The notes beneath the pieces were generated by a model. That model was given only the letters and a program-made list of their open reading frames with translations. It made no database searches and had not been told where the DNA came from. A stretch of DNA of 11,251 bases from Desulfovibrionaceae bacterium UBA930 (GTDB lineage Bacteria; Desulfobacterota; Desulfovibrionia; Desulfovibrionales; Desulfovibrionaceae), in assembly GCA_002293605.1 (NCBI GenBank), contig DBDO01000237.1:1-11251 (forward strand). The letters run 5' to 3'. How positions within the stretch are numbered: the stretch's first letter is position 1; every line of letters starts with the position of its first letter. Made by a program: the position numbers and the translations under genes. Of the stretch, positions 6,219-11,251 are shown one piece after another.

Positions 6219-6434
6219 TAATTCAACAGGATCCTAAAGCACAGACCCATCCTTCTGCTGTTTTGCCTTTGCAGCGCCCGCAGAGGAAGGAGAGGGAGGA
6301 TCGCCGCCCCGGTGAGCGGTCAACTGGCCTTTGAGAGCATTTCCATGTAAATTTGTTCTATACCCAGGGCCAGCGCAGGGACAATGCCGTTGCAATGCCG
6401 GATTGCGGCGCGGAACAAGAAAAAGGAGCATCGC

Positions 6435-6875
6435 ATGCAAAACATCAAGAAGATTATCTGCGCGCTTGACCTTTCTCAGCACAGCGCCCTGGTGGCGGAT
6501 TACGCGGTCACCATAGCCAAAGCTTTTGACGCTGAAGTTCTCGCCGTTTACGCCGCGCCTGCCTTGACGCAGTATGTAGGCTTTCATGTGCCGCCAAGTT
6601 CCATTGAAAATTTTGTGGGCGAGATTGTGACCGGCGCGGAAAAGACCATGCAGGAATTCGTGGCCGCGCACTTTCAGGGCGTCAAAGCCATGGGCAGGGT
6701 CGTGAACGGCTATGCCGCGGAGGAAATTCTGGGTCTGGCGGAAAGCGAAAACGCGGATATGATTATCATGGGTACGCACGGCCGCAAGGGCATTGACCGC
6801 ATTCTCTTCGGCTCGGTGGCGGAAAAAATAGTCAAAAGTTCGCCGATTCCAGTAATGACGATTCGCCCTGCGTAA
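6435..6875 (+). CDS. Universal stress protein (UspA family), single domain
   Basis: Small cytoplasmic ATP-binding protein of 146 aa, the usual length for one Usp domain. These proteins help survival under starvation, oxygen or energy stress; the partner is unknown. N-terminal strand KKIICALDLSQHS with the Asp of the nucleotide fold; C-terminal G-2x-G-9x-G-S motif GTHGRKGIDRILFGS (113-127), the signature of ATP-binding members. The ATG at 6435 is chosen because AGGAG (6424-6428) lies 6 bases upstream and the domain starts here. An in-frame ATG at 6384 would add 17 residues without homology or a ribosome site. It stands alone, transcribed away from the 158-aa gene. Confidence 0.95.
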   Translation: MQNIKKIICALDLSQHSALVADYAVTIAKAFDAEVLAVYAAPALTQYVGFHVPPSSIENFVGEIVTGAEKTMQEFVAAHFQGVKAMGRVVNGYAAEEILGLAESENADMIIMGTHGRKGIDRILFGSVAEKIVKSSPIPVMTIRPA

Positions 6876-6882
6876 AGCATTT

Positions 6883-6907
6883 TCCGGGGAGGCGGAGCCT
6901 CCCCGGA
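6883..6907 (+). terminator. Hairpin after the stress-protein gene, possible terminator
   Basis: TCCGGGGAGGC (6883-6893) and GCCTCCCCGGA (6897-6907) form an 11-bp stem with a GGA loop, 7 bases after the stop codon. Only CTCCTT follows, so there is no true T-tract. It may terminate inefficiently or protect the mRNA 3' end. Confidence 0.5.
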
Positions 6908-6944
6908 CTCCTTAAAATAGCCTTTTCATCTTCGCGCCTGGCGC

Positions 6945-6973
6945 TTGTCAGCGCTGTGCAACTGGCATATCAT
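6945..6973 (+). promoter_or_regulatory. Sigma-70 promoter of hisC-cmk
   Basis: TTGTCA (6945-6950), a 17-base spacer and TATCAT (6968-6973): each hexamer matches 5 of 6 and the spacing is ideal. Transcription would start near 6980, with a leader of about 100 bases. Confidence 0.65.
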
Positions 6974-7004
6974 CCGCTCGTGCCGTATTGTGCGGCGCGA
7001 GCGG
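6974..7004 (+). promoter_or_regulatory. 12-bp dyad at the expected start of the hisC transcript
   Basis: CCGCTCGTGCCG (6974-6985) pairs with CGGCGCGAGCGG (6993-7004), with one G-T pair and a loop of 7. It begins directly after the -10 and covers the predicted start. It could be an operator, a 5'-terminal mRNA stem-loop, or a second terminator for the stress-protein gene, since a T-rich but broken stretch (CGCTTTGTTCC) follows. No his leader peptide with a run of His codons is visible in the leader. Confidence 0.5.
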
Positions 7005-7082
7005 CGCTTTGTTCCTCCTTTGGCGGGATGAGTCGGACCGCGTCCTTTTTTCTCCACCTTTTTCGCCGCATCGGATGCGAAC

Positions 7083-8195
7083 ATGCCCGCGACTTCCTAC
7101 CCCGTCCGTCCCGAGGTTCTGGCTTTTGAACCGTACAGTCCCGGCCTTTCCATTGCCGAGATACAAAGCCGCTACGGGCTTGATACAGTCATTAAAATGG
7201 CCAGCAATGAAAACCCGCTTGGCGTTTCTCCTTATGTGCAAAAGGTCATAGCGGATCACGCAGGCTTTGCCTTTCGCTACGCCCAGTCGGGCAACCCGCG
7301 TCTGGTCGGCGCTCTGGCCGACTATTACGGCATTCCTGCCGCACATATCGTTCCGGGCAACGGTTCCGATGAGATCATTGATCTGCTGCTGCGCGTCTGC
7401 CCCAGTCCGGGCCTGCACAATGTCGTGGCCTGCAAGCCGTCCTTCAGCATGTACCGCATCCAAAGCCGTCTGTGCGGCGTAGAGTTTCGCAGCGTTGCGC
7501 TCAGGGAAGACTTTTCCTTTGACTGGCAGGGGCTGCTCGCGGCAGTGGACGAGCGCACCGCCCTGGTCTTTCTCACCACGCCGGATAACCCCTCGGGCTG
7601 GTGTCCCTCCCTTGCGGAGACGGAAGACTTTGCCCGCTCGCTTCCGCAGCACTGTCTGCTGGTGCTTGACGAGGCCTATGCGGATTTTTGCCGGGAGCAA
7701 GGGCGTTCTTTGCTCCCCCGCTTCAGGGAATTTTCCAATCTGGTCTTTCTGCGCACCTTTTCCAAAAGCTTCGGGCTGGCGGGCCTTCGCCTCGGGTACG
7801 GGATTATGCCGGAAGCCCTTGCGAATTCCATGCGCGCCGCGCATATGCCTTTTTCCGTGAACATTCTGGCCGAGGCTGCCGGAATTGCCGCGCTGGAAGA
7901 CGGAGCTTTCCTTGAAGCGACCTTACGCACGGTGAGCGAAGGCAGAGAACGTCTGAGCGAGGGACTGACCTCCCTGGGCTGCCGGGTGCATCCTTCCGAG
8001 GCCAACTTCATTATGTTCCGCCCGCCCGCAACCTGCGCTAAAGACGCCGCCGGAATTTTTCAGGACCTGCTTGAGCGCGGCCTGATCATCCGCCCGCTGA
8101 AAAGCTACGGCCTGCCGGAGCATTTGCGGGTAAGCGTGGGCACGGGCGAGGAAAACGAACGCTTTCTCAGCCTGATGCGGGAGATTCTGGCATGA
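7083..8195 (+). CDS. hisC: Histidinol-phosphate aminotransferase HisC
   Basis: PLP enzyme of histidine synthesis that converts imidazole acetol phosphate and glutamate to histidinol phosphate and 2-oxoglutarate in the cytoplasm. The 370-aa protein has normal length for fold-type I class II aminotransferases. Visible: substrate-side MASNENPLG (39-47), PGNGSDE (91-97), NPSG (169-172), DEAY (196-199) for the PLP pyridine nitrogen, the PLP Schiff-base Lys228 in TFSKSFGLAGLRLGYG (225-240), and a C-terminal LRVSVGTGEEN with the carboxylate-binding Arg. The ATG at 7083 has a weak ribosome site (CGGAT), but no better start is seen. It overlaps the next gene by four bases (ATGA). No other his gene is adjacent. 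Related enzymes can also act on aromatic amino acids. Confidence 0.95.
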   Translation: MPATSYPVRPEVLAFEPYSPGLSIAEIQSRYGLDTVIKMASNENPLGVSPYVQKVIADHAGFAFRYAQSGNPRLVGALADYYGIPAAHIVPGNGSDEIIDLLLRVCPSPGLHNVVACKPSFSMYRIQSRLCGVEFRSVALREDFSFDWQGLLAAVDERTALVFLTTPDNPSGWCPSLAETEDFARSLPQHCLLVLDEAYADFCREQGRSLLPRFREFSNLVFLRTFSKSFGLAGLRLGYGIMPEALANSMRAAHMPFSVNILAEAAGIAALEDGAFLEATLRTVSEGRERLSEGLTSLGCRVHPSEANFIMFRPPATCAKDAAGIFQDLLERGLIIRPLKSYGLPEHLRVSVGTGEENERFLSLMREILA

Positions 8196-9403
8196 GTGCC
8201 CCTTTTTCCGCTCCCTTTATTATTACAATCGATGGCCCTGCCGGAGTCGGCAAAAGCACCCTGGCCAGACGGCTTGCCGAAGCGCTTGGAGTGGCCTACC
8301 TCGACACCGGGGCCATGTTCCGCACCCTGGCCCTGCATATGGCGCAAAGGCTTGGCGGCGCGCACTTTTTGGAGGCTTTGCCGCAAGGCCCGGCCTTACA
8401 GAGCCTGCTGGAGGAATGCCTTTTCGCCCTGCAAGGCGCTGGCGCGCAGACAACGCTGCTGTGCAACGGCGAACCTGTGGGGGATGCCATCCGTTCCGAA
8501 GAGGCGGGCATGATGGCCTCCAGAATCGCTAAAAATCCGCAGGTCAGAGACTTTCTGAAACAGGCCCAGCAGGGCCTGGGGCTGCGTTTTTCCCTGGTGG
8601 CCGAGGGCCGCGACATGGGGACCGTGGTCTTTCCCGGCGCGCTGTGCAAGATTTTTCTGGACGCTGTGCCGGAAGTCAGGGCCGAGCGGCGTTTCAAGCA
8701 GTTGCAGGAGCTGGGAGAAGCGGCTGCACTGGAAAGCCTGATCCGCCAGATCCGCGAACGCGATCATGAAGACCGCAACAGGCCGATAGCCCCGCTGCGC
8801 CCCGCTGTCGATGCCCATATTATCGATAGCTCGCACCACAGCATCGATCAGGTGTTTGAGGCCATTATGGAGGCTGCCCGGCAGACAGGGCGGGACGCAC
8901 CGCCTTCCTGCCCCATGCGCAGAAAAGATAGGGCACTCTCTCATGAGGAGAGCCAGGTCCTGCTGGAGCGCGGGAAATATGGCGTGCTCGCCCTTGCTGA
9001 AGCGGGGCCGGAAGCCTGGCCCTACGGCCTGCCGCTTTCCTATGTACTCATGGACGGCGCTGTGTATTTCCACTCCGCCCTGGAGGGCCGCAAGGTCCGT
9101 GTGCTGGCCGAAAATCCGCGCGTGTGCTTCACCGTGGTCGGCGATGCCGAAGCCTTTTACGAGCGTAATTTCACCACCAGCTATGAAAGCGTCATGCTTT
9201 TTGGTCACGCCGTTCTTGTGGAAGATGCCGAGGAAAAATACCGCGCCCTGTTCCGGCTGGCGGAAAAGTACCTGCCCGAACATAGGGATAAGGCCGAAGG
9301 CGACATCCGCCAATCCCTTGCCCGTACGGCCGTATACAGAATTTTTCCGGAAGCGGTGACGGGCAAGGCCAAGCGGAGGAAAAAGGGGGCAAAGGCTTTG
9401 TAG
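8192..9403 (+). CDS. cmk: Cytidylate kinase fused to a pyridoxamine 5'-phosphate oxidase-like domain
   Basis: Two domains in one 403-aa frame. Residues 1-238 are cytidylate kinase, phosphorylating CMP/dCMP with ATP: Walker A GPAGVGKST (15-23), AYLDTGAMFR (35-44), AEGRDMGT (137-144) and the lid RDHEDRNRPIAPL (190-202). Cmk alone is about 220-230 aa. Residues 242-390 form a split-barrel domain of the pyridoxamine-phosphate-oxidase/NimA-like type: MRRKDRALSHEE start, GVLA, PYGLPLSYV (277-285), VYFHSALEGRKV (291-302) and VCFTVVG (311-317). Such domains often bind FMN or related cofactors; the function here is unknown. The tail KAKRRKKGAKAL is strongly basic. The junction (about 231-242) has a Met but no ribosome site, so one polypeptide is expected. 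It starts inside the hisC stop (ATGA), implying coupled translation. Confidence 0.93.
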   Translation: MSAPFSAPFIITIDGPAGVGKSTLARRLAEALGVAYLDTGAMFRTLALHMAQRLGGAHFLEALPQGPALQSLLEECLFALQGAGAQTTLLCNGEPVGDAIRSEEAGMMASRIAKNPQVRDFLKQAQQGLGLRFSLVAEGRDMGTVVFPGALCKIFLDAVPEVRAERRFKQLQELGEAAALESLIRQIRERDHEDRNRPIAPLRPAVDAHIIDSSHHSIDQVFEAIMEAARQTGRDAPPSCPMRRKDRALSHEESQVLLERGKYGVLALAEAGPEAWPYGLPLSYVLMDGAVYFHSALEGRKVRVLAENPRVCFTVVGDAEAFYERNFTTSYESVMLFGHAVLVEDAEEKYRALFRLAEKYLPEHRDKAEGDIRQSLARTAVYRIFPEAVTGKAKRRKKGAKAL

Positions 9404-9443
9404 GGCTTGCAAGCAGCCATCCTATCCCGCCCTTGTGACTTTC

Positions 9444-9469
9444 CTCCGCGCAAGCGGGGATGTCCTTTT
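9444..9469 (+). terminator. Probable terminator of hisC-cmk
   Basis: CTCCGC (9444-9449) pairs with GCGGGG (9454-9459) around a GCAA loop (one T-G pair), followed by ATGTCCTTTTATT. It is a short stem with an offset T-stretch, 40 bases past the cmk stop and just before the convergent lipoprotein gene ends. Confidence 0.5.
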
Positions 9470-9471
9470 AT

Positions 9472-9891
9472 TCATTTGCACAGGTCGGCGCTTAATGTAA
9501 AGCGGCAGGGGAGCTTTCCCTGTTCCCAGGCTTTGAAGTCTATTTCCGGGGTACAGGCGACATTTTCCAACAATGCCTTGCCTTTATCTTTCGTGCACAG
9601 CAAAAGGACGGCCTCGTCTCCCTCCTGTTTCACCTGGAGATCAAATTCCGCGAGAGCATCGCACAGGGAGGGATCGCGCCTGCAGGCAAGGGCAGCGAGA
9701 TCGCTGCCTGGTGGCGCGCCGCGCCACAGTTCGCCTTGCATAGCGTTGCTCAGGCGGCGCAAATCAGTAGCAGCGCGGGCCATGCTGCCTTCTTCCCTGT
9801 CCTTGTATAGCAGCACGCTGCACGCGGCCAGCAGCAGAAAAAGGGCCGCAGGAGCGAGTCGTGGCCCGCGCATGCTTCGTATCCTGTTCAT
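9472..9891 (-). CDS. Small Cys-rich lipoprotein, unknown function
   Basis: A 139-aa protein I do not recognise. The N-terminus is a lipoprotein signal: basic MNRIRSMRGPR, hydrophobic APAALFLLL, lipobox LAAC with Cys at 24. The residue after Cys is Ser, which would favour the outer membrane by the E. coli rule. SVLLY after the Cys is hydrophobic, so a simple membrane anchor is an alternative. The mature part carries six further Cys (in LACRRDPSLC, LLLC, VAC, LPC and the C-terminal DLCK), suggesting disulfides in the periplasm. ATG at 9891 is chosen over a GTG at 9903 because GGGAG lies 5 bases upstream; this ATG overlaps the previous stop (ATGA), implying translational coupling to the phospholipase-family gene. 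Confidence 0.82.
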   Translation of the reverse strand: MNRIRSMRGPRLAPAALFLLLAACSVLLYKDREEGSMARAATDLRRLSNAMQGELWRGAPPGSDLAALACRRDPSLCDALAEFDLQVKQEGDEAVLLLCTKDKGKALLENVACTPEIDFKAWEQGKLPCRFTLSADLCK

Positions 9892-10817
9892 ACTTGCTCC
9901 CACAGGGTGATGCGACCTGATTCATCGCGACCCGTATCAAGGTTCCAGTTAGGGATTGCGGAAAGGTCCGTTTCGGCGTCCGTCAGGCAGTACAGGGCTA
10001 TCAGCGCCCAATAATGGCGCACGTTTGCCTTGGCTTTTTTAAAAATATCCGTGTAATCCATGCAGGCTCCGCCCGGAACGCGCAACTGCCGGATGTAGGT
10101 CGCATCCGGCGTTGCCGGGTAGACAAGGCCCTGACCTGCTATAGTATGCCGGGCAAAGGGTATAAAGCGCCGTCCTTCGCCCGCCAGATGCACCATGCGG
10201 CGGAAACCGGCGTGCCAGCGGTCAAAGGCGGGCGGCGAATGGCGGCAGCGTTCTTCATCAGCGCTATGCAGCATATGCGTCCAGACGTTTACGATCAGGG
10301 GGTCGAGCCTGCCTGGGTGGGCCGGGTCCGAACAGGCAGCCACGCCGTCATGGATGAAGGCATCGGAATAAATTTCACCGATCTTCAGTTCGTGGTATAT
10401 AAATACGTCCTGATGCATCTCGCAGACCCTGTGGGCTTTGGGATTTTCGGCATAGGGACCGGTCTTGAGTTCCACGACCGGGTGAATGCTCACATCCGTC
10501 ACAATGTGCGAGGTAAAGCCCAGGAGCCAGGCAAGGGCCTTGTACTTTTCTTCTTCCTTAAGGGTGCGTATGTATGCCGCGCCCTGTTTCAGCCTGTCTC
10601 CCACATGTTCGTAGTGCATGGCGTCAGCCCAACCGGCGGAAGCCTTGCTGCCGATGTCCAGATAGGGATAGTCCGGGCTGACTGCGCCAAGTTCCGTGTA
10701 TTTCGTATAGCTGAGTAAGGGGCCGATTTCTTTTCTGCCAAGTCCGCCAAGCCCATCGAGCCCTTTGGGGCTGCCGAGTTCGGCCACCATGGTCAAATGC
10801 GCGTATGCTCCGGCCAT
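9888..10817 (-). CDS. Zinc-dependent phospholipase C-family protein
   Basis: A 309-aa protein resembling the S1/P1-nuclease-like zinc phospholipase C superfamily (Pfam Zn_dep_PLPC). Seen: N-terminal GAYAHLTMVAEL, ELGAVSPDYPYL (42-53) with D49, AMHYEHVGD (66-74), the metal-ligand region LGFTSHIVTDVSIHPVVE (99-116) with H104, D108 and H112, and CEMHQDVFIYH (132-142). Bacillus-type enzymes are secreted, but here no signal peptide precedes the N-terminal His (H7), so a cytoplasmic role is likely and the substrate is open. The ATG at 10817 has an excellent site (AGGAGG, 6 bases). It follows the radical SAM gene by 29 bases and overlaps the lipoprotein gene by four. Confidence 0.85.
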   Translation of the reverse strand: MAGAYAHLTMVAELGSPKGLDGLGGLGRKEIGPLLSYTKYTELGAVSPDYPYLDIGSKASAGWADAMHYEHVGDRLKQGAAYIRTLKEEEKYKALAWLLGFTSHIVTDVSIHPVVELKTGPYAENPKAHRVCEMHQDVFIYHELKIGEIYSDAFIHDGVAACSDPAHPGRLDPLIVNVWTHMLHSADEERCRHSPPAFDRWHAGFRRMVHLAGEGRRFIPFARHTIAGQGLVYPATPDATYIRQLRVPGGACMDYTDIFKKAKANVRHYWALIALYCLTDAETDLSAIPNWNLDTGRDESGRITLWEQV

Positions 10818-10846
10818 GCCGTGCCTCCTGGTATTATTTTACTTTC

Positions 10847-11251
10847 TCATACAAGCGTCAGGACCGGGCGTTTGCCTGCGGCATTCCAGGGCAGCAGCAC
10901 ATGGGCCTCATGAAGCCCGAGCTTTTTCAAAAGCAGAGCGATGCCTTCCAGGTTTTTGGGGGTATCGCTTATGCCGGGTATGAGGGGGGTGCGCGGCACA
11001 AGCTTCACACCGTCCCTTACCATGCGTGCAAGATTGTCCAGAATACGGCGGTTGGAACGGCCCGTATGCAGGGCGTGCTCTTTGGAGTCTGCCAACTTTA
11101 TATCGAAGTACACGGTATCGATATGCTGCGCTACGTAACGTTGAAAGGCCGCGTAGTTAAATTCCCCGCAGGTTTGCACGCAGACGGAAATGCCTTCCGC
11201 GCGCAGCCGCGCTGCTGCACGCCCCAGGTAGGCGGCGTACAGCAGCGGCTC
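10847..11251 (-). CDS. Radical SAM activase of the PflA/glycyl-radical-enzyme type, 5' end outside the window
   Basis: The frame is open from the window edge to the stop at 10849-10847 (134 codons), so only the C-terminal half of the gene is present. It reads EPLLYAAYLGRAA, the conserved GGEP region of radical SAM enzymes, followed by ISVCVQTCGEF, YFDIKLADSKEH, GRSNRRILDNL and VPRTPLIPGISDT, all typical of activating enzymes that put the glycyl radical on pyruvate formate-lyase relatives. The CxxxCxxC cluster motif must lie further right. After VLLPWN the protein ends within 12 residues, whereas PflA has about 40, so the C-terminus is short. No partner glycyl-radical enzyme is in the window. 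It starts the operon or continues it to the phospholipase-family gene. Confidence 0.88.
   Translation of the reverse strand, partial: EPLLYAAYLGRAAARLRAEGISVCVQTCGEFNYAAFQRYVAQHIDTVYFDIKLADSKEHALHTGRSNRRILDNLARMVRDGVKLVPRTPLIPGISDTPKNLEGIALLLKKLGLHEAHVLLPWNAAGKRPVLTLV

Larger units (their letters stand above)
5943..6434. other. 492-base gene-free stretch between the divergent 158-aa gene and the stress-protein gene
   Basis: No convincing gene is seen on either strand. The left end carries the two minus-strand promoter candidates described separately. The middle holds a cluster of potential hairpins: AGGCA/TGCCT (6060-6074), TGCCTGCT/GGTAGGCA (6088-6106, two G-T pairs), and CTGCCC/GGGCAG (6111-6156) enclosing TTCTAGA/TCTGGAA (6120-6138). 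The right part has a plus-strand promoter candidate at 6190-6218 and a purine-rich patch at about 6285-6300. Confidence 0.5.

Noticed and set aside
6312..6350. 12-codon GTG-started upstream ORF after a purine-rich patch.
   Set aside because: The purine-rich patch is about 11 bases from the GTG and nothing else supports translation.
6384..6434. Upstream in-frame ATG extending the stress protein by 17 residues.
   Set aside because: No ribosome site there; AGGAG lies before the ATG at 6435, where the Usp fold begins.
6948..7844. 298-codon minus-strand open frame.
   Set aside because: It is antisense to hisC, which has clear PLP-enzyme motifs; the antisense product is basic and featureless.
8396..9412. 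338-codon minus-strand open frame.
   Set aside because: It is antisense to the Cmk fusion; no recognisable domain.
10014..10718. 234-codon plus-strand open frame.
   Set aside because: It is antisense to the phospholipase C-family gene with its conserved His and Asp motifs.

Overview
The window looks like the chromosome of a sulfate-reducing bacterium of the Desulfovibrionaceae (Desulfovibrio, Bilophila and relatives). The evidence is modBC without modA, a TunR-like dyad upstream of it, hisC directly followed by cmk, a sigma-54-type promoter, and G+C-rich coding throughout except for one AT-rich gene. This placement is inferred from gene content and was not computed.

Left third (1-3650), defence region. 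The minus strand carries a type I-C-like cas3, open from its start at 2388 to the window edge, so the rest of the cas operon must lie further left. Only 28 bases upstream, on the same strand, is a 316-codon AT-rich gene with an N-terminal XRE-type helix-turn-helix and an unrecognised C-terminal domain. It looks like the first gene of the cas operon. Its promoter is overlaid by a perfect 8-bp inverted repeat plus a third half-site, the layout of an autoregulated operator. The block abuts the 3' side of a tRNA-Glu(UUC) gene that keeps its own terminator, which resembles a genomic-island boundary.

Middle (3650-6875). modB and modC (oxyanion ABC permease and ATPase) form a minus-strand pair. The tRNA-Glu promoter is embedded in the end of modC: an A/T-tract UP-like element and the -35 lie in the last codons, and the modC stop codon lies in the -10. 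Upstream of modB is a dyad of about 30 bp that may bind TunR. Next comes an unrecognised 158-aa protein with a sigma-54-type and a sigma-70-type promoter candidate, a 492-base gene-free stretch with several hairpins, and a small universal stress protein on the plus strand.

Right (6876-11251). hisC and a cmk fusion form a translationally coupled plus-strand pair with a good sigma-70 promoter and a strong dyad at the expected transcription start. The Cmk protein carries a C-terminal pyridoxamine-phosphate-oxidase-like, flavin-binding type domain. Converging on this pair is a minus-strand operon: the C-terminal part of a PflA-like radical SAM activase (cut by the window edge), a zinc-dependent phospholipase C-family protein, and a small Cys-rich lipoprotein that overlaps it by four bases.

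Most noteworthy are the helix-turn-helix gene and operator heading the cas3 operon, the Cmk fusion, the tRNA promoter built into modC, and the modBC dyad. No CRISPR array, transposase or integrase is visible.
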